DNA of 43,372 bases from Planctobacterium marinum (GTDB lineage Bacteria; Pseudomonadota; Gammaproteobacteria; Enterobacterales; Alteromonadaceae). Shown piece by piece: positions 6,100 to 14,629 of the stretch. A program made the translations under genes and the position numbers. The notes beneath the pieces were generated by a model. It had not been told where the DNA came from. It did not search any database and worked only from the letters and a program-made list of their open reading frames with translations. The stretch covers positions 1 through 43,372 of the forward strand of contig NZ_JAJEWQ010000012.1 of NCBI RefSeq assembly GCF_020687805.1, read 5' to 3'. The number at the start of each line of letters is the position of its first letter. Position 1 is the stretch's first letter.

Positions 6100-6894
6100 A
6101 TGCATATTCAGGCAACATGGCGGGTACTCACCATTGGTGACGGTGATTTGTCTTTTTCGGCGGCACTCGCCAGACGCTGGCCCACCCTTAAGATAACCGC
6201 CAGTGTGTTAGATTCGGAACAACAGCTGCGCGACAAGTATCAACTCAATGCCATTGATACACTGCTGGAAGCCGGGCAACGGGTAATGTTTGAAGTTGAT
6301 ATTACTCAACCTGACAGTTTGCGGGATAAATTAAAGGCGTCATTTGACGTTACTATTTTTCAGTTCCCGTTAGTTCCCAATGCCGGGCCTCGTCGCCCCG
6401 GTCAAAGCTGGCATCAGGGGGAAGACAGTAACCTGTTAAACCGGAAATTGCTCAACGCCTTTTTACGCTACTCACAACATTATTTGTTGGCATCAAACGG
6501 GGCCAGACTGAGCTATATCACGTCAAAAGATGTAAAGCCCTATTGTGACTGGAATATTGAGTGCCTGGCAGAGCCCGGCAGTTTCAGACATATAGGACAG
6601 ATGCCATTTATACCGGGTGAATTTCCGGGTTACCGTATACGCAATGTCGATCGCGATAAACAGGTTAAAAGTACAGCCGCCATCACCTATGCGTGGTCAG
6701 ACAGCCCCCAACCACAACTTCATCGATATCTCACAGCACCGCCAGAAGCCGCGCCACAATATTGTGAATTGTGCCATATCGGACCGGTAACAGACGCTCA
6801 GGACTGGCAGAACCATCTCAACTCCCGTCAACATCGACGCCGTGCAGGATATCAGCAAGCCTGGCAAGACTATTTAAACGCTACCGACAAATAG
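6100..6894 (+). CDS. BMT5-like (DUF2431) putative RNA methyltransferase with C-terminal zinc finger
   Basis: The product is 264 aa. Residues 7-185 resemble the Rossmann-like BMT5 (DUF2431) fold: the glycine-rich SAM-binding motif is TIGDGDLSFSAALA (11-24) and the equivalent of the FNFPH motif is FQFPLVPNAG (87-96). In fungi, BMT5 makes 3-methyluridine in 25S rRNA; the bacterial substrate is unknown. A C-terminal finger follows at residues 222-245 (Cys222, Cys225, His239, His245; C-x2-C-x13-H-x5-H), spaced like U1/matrin-type fingers that bind RNA. RNA methylation is therefore a reasonable inference but not shown. It is a single gene that converges with the next one at 6907. Confidence 0.75.
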   Translation: MHIQATWRVLTIGDGDLSFSAALARRWPTLKITASVLDSEQQLRDKYQLNAIDTLLEAGQRVMFEVDITQPDSLRDKLKASFDVTIFQFPLVPNAGPRRPGQSWHQGEDSNLLNRKLLNAFLRYSQHYLLASNGARLSYITSKDVKPYCDWNIECLAEPGSFRHIGQMPFIPGEFPGYRIRNVDRDKQVKSTAAITYAWSDSPQPQLHRYLTAPPEAAPQYCELCHIGPVTDAQDWQNHLNSRQHRRRAGYQQAWQDYLNATDK

Positions 6895-6906
6895 CCCCAT
6901 GAGCAC

Positions 6907-7446
6907 CTATCGCGACGGGGCTGCCGCGAGAAAACGTTCATTGCGCTCACTGCCAATAACGGCTTCCATCGGACGCAATACAATCCAACCATTGATATAG
7001 ATACCTTCCGGCCGGCTGGCATCATATACGATACCTTCATCCACCCATTGATTGAATTCAGCCCGGCTCACCTGCAGGCTTTCCTTGTTGAAATAATTGT
7101 AATTTAACACGGCGTCAAACTGCACATGTTTATCCATAGAAGCGGGTTTATTATGGCCGTAATTACCCCGAACAAAGCTCAACTGGGTTGCTGAGATATT
7201 TGTCACCCGTAGTGGCACATAGCGGAATTTGTAATCTGATGCTGGGTTTATTCGGTAATAGTCCACCAAATAAAAGTCATTCACCAGGGGTTGTTGGGCG
7301 ATTTCCATCCGTTGACTGTGCAGATATTCAGTTATCCCCCAATAGACCAACAGAATAAGCGCAATCACCAAAAAGTCTGAAAATGTCTTAAACCAACTCA
7401 ACCGATCTGTTTTAGCGTGAGGTGGGTGAACTACCATCGCATTCAT
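6907..7446 (-). CDS. Hypothetical single-pass membrane protein
   Basis: The product is 179 aa with a 20-residue cytoplasmic N-terminus, one transmembrane helix at about residues 24-42 (DFLVIALILLVYWGITEYL) and a roughly 135-residue soluble domain rich in tyrosine and aspartate (DFYLVDYYRINPASDYKFRY). No family or catalytic motif is recognised. The ATG at 7446 is preceded by GGGAGAG at good spacing; a second ATG three codons later is possible. It converges with the methyltransferase gene and diverges from the DUF3750 lipoprotein gene. Function unknown. Confidence 0.75.
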   Translation of the reverse strand: MNAMVVHPPHAKTDRLSWFKTFSDFLVIALILLVYWGITEYLHSQRMEIAQQPLVNDFYLVDYYRINPASDYKFRYVPLRVTNISATQLSFVRGNYGHNKPASMDKHVQFDAVLNYNYFNKESLQVSRAEFNQWVDEGIVYDASRPEGIYINGWIVLRPMEAVIGSERNERFLAAAPSR

Positions 7447-7629
7447 GTTTCTCTCCCTGAATATAGTGACCTGTGTTTACTGCTTCACTATAGCTGCTTT
7501 TTCACCTGGCACAATCTTTGTACTGTAAACTGACCGTTTTTGGCTGCAGTCTGTCGAGTTTGTCTTGGTGTTTGTAAGCCAATTTGTTACAACGCAACGA
7601 CACATATTATCTGCAAATGTCGGTGAACG

Positions 7630-8160
7630 ATGAAGTTAAAGCTGATTTTAGTTGTTGCACTATTCGCGCTGTTGTCTTGTTCCGGAAACAACTGGAGGAC
7701 AGCAAGCCGTGCCCCCGCAGGAATTGCTGTCAATCCGATGTTGCATACTGATGCCGTTATTGAGTTTTACGCCGCCGACGCCTATAGCTGGCGTGGCTGG
7801 TTCGCAGTACACAGCTGGATAGCGATAAAAGAAAAAGAAGCAACAGAATATACTGTTTATGAAGTGGTAGGTTGGCGCACCAGACACGGTCAACCGGCAT
7901 TGCGTCAATACAATACGATTTCTCCGGATCGCTACTGGTATGGCGCAAAACCGGAAAAGTTCTATCATCTGACCGGGGAAAAAGCAGAAACCCTGATCCC
8001 TCAAATGCGTGAGGCCATTGCGCAATATCCCTGGGCCAACGAATACACTTTATTTCCAGGTCCAAACAGCAATACCTTCCCGGCCTGGGTGGCTAAGCAG
8101 GTACCGGATCTGCAATTGCAAATGCCCTTCAGGGCGATTGGTAGCGGTTACGCAAATTAA
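7630..8160 (+). CDS. DUF3750 family lipoprotein
   Basis: The product is 176 aa. A signal peptide ends in lipobox LLSC (Cys17), so the mature protein is probably anchored in a membrane on the periplasmic side. The body shows the features of DUF3750: WRTASRAPAGIA near the start, the WRGWFAVHSWIA block, YTVYEVVGWR, and the C-terminal FPGPNSNTFPAWVA. The last block (Pro-Asn-Ser-Asn with nearby Trp) recalls NlpC/P60 or permuted papain-like folds, but I cannot assign catalysis. It stands alone and ends at a bidirectional terminator shared with the cold-shock gene. Confidence 0.88.
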   Translation: MKLKLILVVALFALLSCSGNNWRTASRAPAGIAVNPMLHTDAVIEFYAADAYSWRGWFAVHSWIAIKEKEATEYTVYEVVGWRTRHGQPALRQYNTISPDRYWYGAKPEKFYHLTGEKAETLIPQMREAIAQYPWANEYTLFPGPNSNTFPAWVAKQVPDLQLQMPFRAIGSGYAN

Positions 8161-8173
8161 TCTGCCCCCAAAA

Positions 8174-8203
8174 ACAAAAAACGCAGCCTGTGCTGCGTTT
8201 TTT
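8174..8203. terminator. Bidirectional rho-independent terminator
   Basis: The stem ACGCAGC (8181-8187) and GCTGCGT (8192-8198) has a 4-base loop, an A-tract on the left and a T-tract on the right. It can end both the DUF3750 gene (+) and the cold-shock gene (-). Confidence 0.9.
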
Positions 8204-8221
8204 ATCAGAATCCGTTACGGA

Positions 8222-8431
8222 TTAAAGTACAACAACTTCTGCTGCCTGAGGACCTTTCTGACCTTCTTGTACTTCAAATTCTACGCGTTGACCTTCAACC
8301 AACACTTTGAAGCCTTCAGATTTGATGGCGCGGAAGTGTACGAATACGTCTTTACCGCCTTCTTCTGGAGTAAGGAAACCGTAACCTTTGTCTTCGTTAA
8401 ACCACTTAACTGAACCTGTCAATTTAGACAT
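8222..8431 (-). CDS. Cold-shock protein (CspA family)
   Basis: The product is 69 aa, a single cold-shock domain (OB fold) that binds single-stranded RNA and DNA and acts as an RNA chaperone. RNP1 appears as KGYGFL (residues 15-20) and RNP2 as DVFVHF (28-33); the start [11 protein letters not shown] is typical. The length is normal. About 280 bp without a gene precede it, which fits the long 5' leader usual for cold-shock mRNAs, though I did not identify a cold-shock box. Whether it is the cold-induced or a constitutive paralog cannot be told from sequence. Confidence 0.95.
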   Translation of the reverse strand: MSKLTGSVKWFNEDKGYGFLTPEEGGKDVFVHFRAIKSEGFKVLVEGQRVEFEVQEGQKGPQAAEVVVL

Positions 8432-8713
8432 AAAAATAAACCTATAAAAATATTAAATTTTGACGCAAATGCGCCGGTAGAGCCTTGTTTAATTACTAAT
8501 TTGGAATTGCTGAAGGTACATGGTCGCCAAACAATGTTTGACGGGTAAAGCAGAACTTAAGCGGATAACAAAAATATAACTGACCAAAGGCCGACCTTGA
8601 TAATAGCACTATAAGTACCTGGAAGCGAAGAGAATTTTGTTTAAATATGCACTGCGCGGACCTGCGCATTACTGAACTGCCCGGAAGAATAAATCAACAA
8701 GCTGTAATCGCCC
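8432..8713. other. Intergenic leader region of the cold-shock gene
   Basis: No gene is visible in these 282 bp. The part nearest the cold-shock start is AT-rich and likely forms its 5' leader. No clear promoter hexamers or riboswitch fold could be fixed by eye. Confidence 0.4.
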
Positions 8714-9652
8714 CTAAAAATGGGAAGGCGGAATTTTGCCCAGGCGCTTAATAAAATCAACAGAGGGAGCGAAATACGCGGCTCCGGTCTCCGGTGTGGT
8801 AAAGTCCAGCAACTTATCGTAAGTACCGGTTTCATCACCGAAGATCATACTTTCCAGCATTTTAGTAAACGGACGGCTACTCTTGCAGCAGGAAACAAAA
8901 AACAAACCTTGCACCTTCATGTTGCCGTAAGGCATGCTTTGCCGCAGAATTTCAAGGCTGTTGCCTTCGTCATCCTTAATACTGGTTCGTTTGCTGTGTG
9001 CAAAGCGCGCTTTTTTATGCGCCAGGAATTCCACATCATCGGACTTAGTGCGCCCCATGATTTTTTCCTGCTCCTCCACCTGCAACTGATTCCAACGATC
9101 CAGGTTGTGCCGGTAACGTTGCACATGAATGTAACTGCCCCCGGTAAAGCTGGGATCTTCATCCCCTACAATAGCCACATCTAACTTTTTCATGCCTTTG
9201 GGGTTTTCAGTGCCATCGACAAACCCGGTAAGATCCCGACCATCCAGATAGCGAAAGCCTTTGACCTGCTCCACCAGCTCTACATGCAGTTTTAACAGCT
9301 CGTAAACTTCAACGCCAATGGCATGACAAATGTCGGCCCGATCGGCTCTTATCTGGATAAACAGATCACTGGGCACAACCGGTGCGCTGCGATCTTCACA
9401 GGACATATCAGGAAACGGAGCCAGTTCCAGCGGTAATTCACCGGGGTAAAGTTCCATCCAGTAATTGCTACCGATGGCGACGACCCCGGAGATCATGGCT
9501 TCGTAGTGCTCTTCATCATAATGATTGAAGATATTCAGAATTTTAGCCAACTTTTCACGGATAAGATCGTCTTGTTCGTCAGTAACATTGAACATCAAAT
9601 ACAAGGCGTGCAGATTCGGTTCTGCGCAGATCCCTTTTTGTGCTTGTGGCAT
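8714..9652 (-). CDS. DyP-type haem peroxidase (YfeX/DypB class)
   Basis: The product is 312 aa, a dye-decolorizing peroxidase that uses haem and H2O2. The family motif GXXDG is GFVDG (143-147) with the key Asp146. The candidate proximal haem ligand is His219 (FAHSKRTS) and the distal Arg is Arg237 in the LRQSMPYGNM block. No signal peptide is present, so it is cytoplasmic like E. coli YfeX. Encapsulin-targeting tails are not seen at the C-terminus. It lies 74 bp upstream of the broken gamma-glutamyltransferase gene on the same strand; a shared function is not evident. The physiological substrate is not predictable. Confidence 0.92.
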   Translation of the reverse strand: MPQAQKGICAEPNLHALYLMFNVTDEQDDLIREKLAKILNIFNHYDEEHYEAMISGVVAIGSNYWMELYPGELPLELAPFPDMSCEDRSAPVVPSDLFIQIRADRADICHAIGVEVYELLKLHVELVEQVKGFRYLDGRDLTGFVDGTENPKGMKKLDVAIVGDEDPSFTGGSYIHVQRYRHNLDRWNQLQVEEQEKIMGRTKSDDVEFLAHKKARFAHSKRTSIKDDEGNSLEILRQSMPYGNMKVQGLFFVSCCKSSRPFTKMLESMIFGDETGTYDKLLDFTTPETGAAYFAPSVDFIKRLGKIPPSHF

Positions 9653-9726
9653 TAAAAATCCTGAATAAAAAGCGATAGTTAAGAATATCGCAAAACCGCT
9701 GAAGGGTGAACAATTGCTTTAACAGG

Positions 9727-11425
9727 TTAATAACCTGCGGCCTGTCCATCTTTGCGACTCTCTGACGCACCATAATACACGCCGGTTTTCAGATCTTTCA
9801 TTATCGCCTGATAGCCGCCAAACCAACCCGAGACTTCCTGCAAAGTATGCCCTTTGCGGATCAACGCTCGTCGTGCCTCAGCAGAAAAACCATTTTCCAG
9901 GCTGACAAATCCCCCATCTTTCATCATCTCTCCCGTGGGCTGACTGGAGCCACTGTGCAAGATTCTGGGAGCGTCACCGGCTTCCTGTAAATTCATGCCA
10001 AAGTCGATCAGGTTCATGATCACCTGAGCATGCATCTGAGGTTGGGCACCGCCCCCCCATGACACCAAAGCTGATCCAGGGTTTGCCATTACGGGTAACA
10101 AACGCCGGAATAATAGTATGAAACGGCCGCTTACCTGGCGCATAGGCATTGAAATGGTCTTCCTGTAAAGCGAAGAGTTCGCCGCGATTTTGCAACACAA
10201 ATCCCAGGCCGGTTGGCGTCATACCCGAGCCCATACCGCGATAGTTGCTCTGAATTAAAGACACCATGTTGCCGTCTTTATCGGCGGTGGTCAGATAAAT
10301 GGTATCGCCTTCATACGGACCTGCATCATAGCGTTTTGCCGCTTTATTCATATCAATCAGTTGACGACGCTGCAGACCGTATTCTTTGGAGATCAACATA
10401 TCAATGGGTTGCTTATTAAAGTCCATATCAGAATAGAATCTGGCACGGTCTTCAAAGGCCAGCTTTTTGGCCTCCACAAAGGCATGAACGTATTCTGGAG
10501 TAGCAAAGCCCATTTCTTCAACATCAAACAGTTCCATCACATTCAGGATTTGCAATGCGGCGATCCCCTGGCCATTCGGGGGGAGTTCCCAAACGTCGTA
10601 ACCGCGATAACTGGTAGACAGCGGCTGCACCCATTCAGACGTGTGCGAGGCTAAATCCTCATACTGTAAAAATCCCCCCTGCTCTTTCATATAGGCCGCA
10701 ATAATGCGGGCAATATCGCCCTTGTAGAACGCGTCCCGACCACCGGTCGCGATTTTTTCGTAGGTAGCAGCCAACGCCGGATTGGTAAAAATGTCACCTT
10801 TTGCCGGGACTGCACCATTGACATGAAAGATATCGTTAAAACCGGGATAATGACCGATTCGGGATTCATTGAGTGCCATGTAATGGGCTATCAGTTCTGT
10901 CACCGGGAATCCATTGCGGGCATATTCAATTGCCGGGCTTAGTAATTCGGCCATGGGAAGGGAGCCAAATTTGTCGTGCAATTGATACCACCCATCAACG
11001 GCACCGGGCACAGATACCGGTAGTGGTCCAAAAGAAGGAATTTTATCTAATCCCAAAGTTTTAAAGTGACTTAATTCCAGTGATTGCGGTGAACGTCCGG
11101 AGGCATTGAGTCCGTGTAACTTTTTGGATTTAGCGTCCCAGACAATCGCAAATAAATCCCCACCGATACCACATCCGGTCGGCTCCACCAGCCCCAGCAT
11201 GGCATTGGCTGCAATGGCCGCATCAATGGCATTGCCCCCTGCCTTTAAGACATCCAGTGCCACCTGCGTTGCTAACGGCTGACTGGTAGCCACCATGCCA
11301 TTTTGGGCTATTACCTCTGAACGGCTGGCAAAATGTTTGCCGGTGATCCGGTCAAAACCATGAGCAGTGAAGCTAAAAACAAGCAAAGAAACACAAAATG
11401 ACAACAATAATCTGGACTTTTTCAA
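9727..11425 (-). pseudogene. ggt: Gamma-glutamyltransferase, frameshifted
   Basis: The two frames together encode about 565 aa, the normal length for periplasmic gamma-glutamyltransferases that cleave glutathione and related gamma-glutamyl amides. Frame one (11425 to about 10052) has a signal peptide, the large subunit and the autoprocessing nucleophile Thr375 (YEGDTIYLTT), with the MGSGMTPTG and SFGVMGG blocks. The second frame carries the rest of the small subunit, with QPQMHAQVIMNLIDFGMNLQ and a normal C-terminus. The break is at seven C on the plus strand (10052-10058; G7 in the gene), where six would restore the frame. Everything else is intact, so a sequencing error, slippage or a very recent mutation are all possible. 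Confidence 0.88.
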
Positions 11426-11550
11426 GACAGGCTCCCGAACAGAAGTGAATTGTTTATGGCTATATCAGAGCCTGTTGCGTTTTGCACTATGAGCTTGGGT
11501 CAACAGGCACTCATACCATACTACAGGATCTCTGCTTTCAACAATGACCC

Positions 11551-11585
11551 AAATAAAAAGCCCCGGTAAAACCGGGGCAAAAAGG
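11551..11585 (-). terminator. Terminator of the glnK-amtB transcript
   Basis: A strong hairpin GCCCCGGT-AAA-ACCGGGGC (11560-11578) has an A-run to its left, which reads as a T-tract on the minus strand. It lies about 130 bp beyond the amtB stop and matches its direction. A-runs on both sides give little support for termination on the plus strand. Confidence 0.8.
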
Positions 11586-11705
11586 GCATATAGCATATGA
11601 AGCTATTCGGGGATTTTCCCCGGTTCCAATTGGAACGCTGTGAGAGCGATTCGATTTTTTAACGCATCGCTCGAATTTTTATTATTCAGCTTTTGAGCAG
11701 TCCGG
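11586..11705. other. amtB 3' region with two extra palindromes
   Basis: Between the amtB stop and the terminator lie a hairpin CGGGGA-TTT-TCCCCG (11608-11622) and, abutting it, a perfect 14-bp palindrome GTTCCAATTGGAAC (11623-11636). They would be in the 3' untranslated part of the amtB mRNA. No gene is present. Confidence 0.45.
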
Positions 11706-12971
11706 TTAGCTTTTAACCGTAAAATCTGGGTAAGCTTCTAAGCCACAGTCCACTTTATCCAGACCTTCGTACTCTTCTTCTTCAGAGACACGGATACCCA
11801 TCACGGTTTTCAGTACAAACCAGACGATGAAGCTGGTAACAAATACCCAGAAGAAAATAGTCAATGCGCCAATGATTTGGCCGCTGAATGTTGCGCCGTC
11901 ATTAGTCAGAGGTACAACCAACAAACCAAACAGACCCACACTACCGTGAACCGAAATAGCACCTACCGGATCGTCGATTTTTAATTTGTCCAGACCAACG
12001 ATAGAGAAGACCACAATTAAGCCACCTACTGCGCCAATTAAAGTTGCTTGCAACGCAGATGGTGTTGAAGGCTCAGCGGTAATGGCTACCAGACCAGCCA
12101 ATGCACCGTTTAGCGCCATCGTCAGGTCAGCTTTCTTGAACAACACTTTCGCCAATAACAAGGCCGCAATTGAACCACCCGCAGCCGCCGCGTTAGTGTT
12201 CAAAAACACCATGGCTACAGAGTTAGCGTTAGCGATATCGCCCAACTTCAGTACGGAACCACCGTTAAAACCGAACCAGCCCATCCAAAGAATGAATGTG
12301 CCTAAGGTTGCTAACGGCAGGTTAGCACCCGGGATTGCATTAACTTTACCGTCTGCGCTGTATTTACCTTTACGCGCACCTAACAGAATTACACCTGCCA
12401 GCGCTGCTGCGGCACCTGCCATGTGAACAATACCTGAGCCGGCAAAGTCAGAGAAACCTAAATCACCCAAGGTGTACAGGCCAAATACAGATTGACCACC
12501 CCAGGTCCAGCTACCTTCCATCGGATAGATAAAGCCAGTCATGACGACAGCAAACAGCAAGAATGCCCAGAGCTTCATACGCTCAGCCACTGCACCAGAT
12601 ACGATGGACATGGCTGTGGCAACAAATACAACCTGGAAGAAGAAGTCAGAGGCACCAGAGTAGATTGAACCACCTTCAAAACCATCTTCGCGACTGGCGA
12701 AATCAGATAAGGTTGAGGCAACGTCTACATCCTGAATACCGGATAAAAACAGTGAACCGTCATACATGATCATGTAACCACACACCAGATACATGGTGCA
12801 GGAGATCGCGAACAATGCGACGTTTTTAGTCAAAATTTCAGTGGTGTTTTTGGCGCGTACTAAACCCGCTTCCAGCATGGCAAAACCGGCTGCCATCCAC
12901 ATAACCAGGGCACCACATACTAGAAAGTAAAAGGTGTCCATTGCATATTGTAAGTGAAATGCTTGTTCCAT
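11706..12971 (-). CDS. amtB: Ammonium transporter
   Basis: The product is 421 aa, a polytopic inner-membrane ammonium channel of the Amt/Mep/Rh family with about 11 helices. The twin pore histidines are visible as His183 (GSGIVHMAG) and His342 (AISVHGSVG), and the phenylalanine gate region is ASDFFFQVVF. No cleavable signal is obvious at the N-terminus, which begins directly with the first helix (TFYFLVCGALVMWM). It lies 19 bp downstream of glnK; GlnK blocks the pore when nitrogen is plentiful. Co-transcription from the sigma-54/NtrC promoter ahead of glnK is likely. Confidence 0.97.
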   Translation of the reverse strand: MEQAFHLQYAMDTFYFLVCGALVMWMAAGFAMLEAGLVRAKNTTEILTKNVALFAISCTMYLVCGYMIMYDGSLFLSGIQDVDVASTLSDFASREDGFEGGSIYSGASDFFFQVVFVATAMSIVSGAVAERMKLWAFLLFAVVMTGFIYPMEGSWTWGGQSVFGLYTLGDLGFSDFAGSGIVHMAGAAAALAGVILLGARKGKYSADGKVNAIPGANLPLATLGTFILWMGWFGFNGGSVLKLGDIANANSVAMVFLNTNAAAAGGSIAALLLAKVLFKKADLTMALNGALAGLVAITAEPSTPSALQATLIGAVGGLIVVFSIVGLDKLKIDDPVGAISVHGSVGLFGLLVVPLTNDGATFSGQIIGALTIFFWVFVTSFIVWFVLKTVMGIRVSEEEEYEGLDKVDCGLEAYPDFTVKS

Positions 12972-12990
12972 TATTGTCTCCTGGTGTTAT

Positions 12991-13350
<360 letters not shown>

Positions 13351-13385
13351 CTAATTTAAAGCGGTGTGTTCCACGAAAAGTTGTT

Positions 13386-13401
13386 ATCAAAAGCTATGCC
13401 A
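13386..13401 (-). promoter_or_regulatory. Candidate sigma-54 promoter of glnK-amtB
   Basis: On the minus strand TGGCATAGCTTTTGAT keeps the -24 GG and the correct spacing, but has GA instead of GC at -12. It lies about 57 bp upstream of the glnK start. One mismatch at a key position lowers certainty. Confidence 0.5.
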
Positions 13402-13464
13402 GAGAAAATATCCTTTAATATTCAATAACATAAACTTAAAGAGGAATAATTATCCCGCCCTATT

Positions 13465-13481
13465 CGCACCATTTTAGTGCA
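13465..13481 (-). promoter_or_regulatory. NtrC-binding site upstream of glnK
   Basis: CGCACCATTTTAGTGCA matches the NtrC consensus TGCACC-N5-GGTGCA at 10 of 12 defined positions. It lies about 65 bp upstream of the candidate sigma-54 promoter. A further half-site GGTGCA occurs at 13506-13511. Confidence 0.65.
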
Positions 13482-13561
13482 GCATTATTTTTTAAGATAC
13501 AGATTGGTGCAAAAATGCAGAGGTAAAAACAGCGGAAAAAGGGACAGTGGGATTGCACGGC

Positions 13562-14629
13562 TTATTTGGGATGACTGAAGTGACTATCCACTGCCACCAC
13601 CAGCTGCCACGCGGTTTCCACTACGCCGGTGTAGAATGGCCTGGACAACTTATCGGGGGTGTCGTAAATCGTATGGTAATATTTGAAATCTTTGACGCCA
13701 AGATACAACCAGGCGATATCCTGCTGGGCGAACTCCCAATGATCACTGGCTTTGCGCCAGTCAATTCGGTAACTGCGATCATAACTGCGACTTACTCTGT
13801 CCATGCCGGTTTCGGCACATATCGGGGCGTTGCCTAACACCCGCTCCACGGCGGGTTTGATCTCCGGAAACCAGCGGGTTCCGGCCACATAGAGCGTCCA
13901 GTTGCGACCCGGTTGTGCCAGCATATCCATATTGATGTTCATTAAAATATCCGCATGTTCCGGAATTCCCTGCTGCACAAACGCCGCAGCGCCATACAGT
14001 CCGGCTTCTTCATAGTCAGTGGCCAGAAACAGTATCGAATGATGACTGCCCGTCTGACTCAGCTGTTGTGCAATATAAATCAACGCGGCAACCCCAGAGG
14101 CATTGTCATTGGCACCAAAGTGTATTTTGCGCCCTTGCTTTCCTAAATGATCATAGTGGGCAGATAACACCAGAAACTTATCCGGCTTATGCTGTCCTTT
14201 GATTTGCCCGATAACATTTGCACCTTCGGTACGGGTAAACAACCCCGGAGGGGTAAAGGTATGAAACCAGGAAGCAGTCTCCTCAGAGTTATCCTGGCCT
14301 TGTTTCTGTGGCAATGGTACAAGACCCGACTCCTGATAGCGCCGGGCAATGTACTCTCTCGCCAGTTGAGCGCCTTCGGTGCCGCTTTTTCGTCCTTGCA
14401 TCGCGGCACTGCTCAAATGTACCAGATCCTGCCATAATGCCTGCTGTTGTGGACTAAAACCATTGGCATTGACTCGACTAGTATCAACCCGACAGTCCTG
14501 TCCTGCGTTGACCGGCGAAGCCATAATCAACAGTACAAAACAGCCACTGATTGTCCGTTGCAGTAAATTAACCAGATTACAGTTTGGCAAACAAATCCAT
14601 CTTGTGCTGATAATGATCTTTGAGATCAT
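13562..14629 (-). CDS. M28 family zinc aminopeptidase, secreted
   Basis: The product is about 355 aa with a hydrophobic export signal (GCFVLLIMASPVNA). The two-zinc active site of M28 peptidases is complete in order: His/Asp in SAHYDHLG, bridging Asp in GANDNASG, the Glu pair in DYEEAGLYG, Asp in MNINMDML and the late His in KYYHTIYDTPDKL. It should cleave N-terminal residues of peptides in the periplasm or outside. The start is uncertain. The ATG at 14629 overlaps the TPR gene by 53 bp and gives a long signal; a TTG at 14590 would give a more usual 29-residue one. Overlap with the upstream gene suggests translational coupling. Confidence 0.9.
   Translation of the reverse strand: MISKIIISTRWICLPNCNLVNLLQRTISGCFVLLIMASPVNAGQDCRVDTSRVNANGFSPQQQALWQDLVHLSSAAMQGRKSGTEGAQLAREYIARRYQESGLVPLPQKQGQDNSEETASWFHTFTPPGLFTRTEGANVIGQIKGQHKPDKFLVLSAHYDHLGKQGRKIHFGANDNASGVAALIYIAQQLSQTGSHHSILFLATDYEEAGLYGAAAFVQQGIPEHADILMNINMDMLAQPGRNWTLYVAGTRWFPEIKPAVERVLGNAPICAETGMDRVSRSYDRSYRIDWRKASDHWEFAQQDIAWLYLGVKDFKYYHTIYDTPDKLSRPFYTGVVETAWQLVVAVDSHFSHPK

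Noticed and set aside
8641-8838. 65-codon frame downstream of the DyP peroxidase gene
   Set aside because: It overlaps the peroxidase gene in another frame and shows no protein-like features.
10674-10679. Frameshift suspected at other G/C runs of six (10578, 10674, 23177)
   Set aside because: The reading frames of ggt and fumC continue correctly through these runs.
11986-12426. 146-codon plus-strand frame within amtB
   Set aside because: It is antisense to amtB, composed of the Ala/Pro-rich pattern that appears opposite a membrane protein; not a gene.
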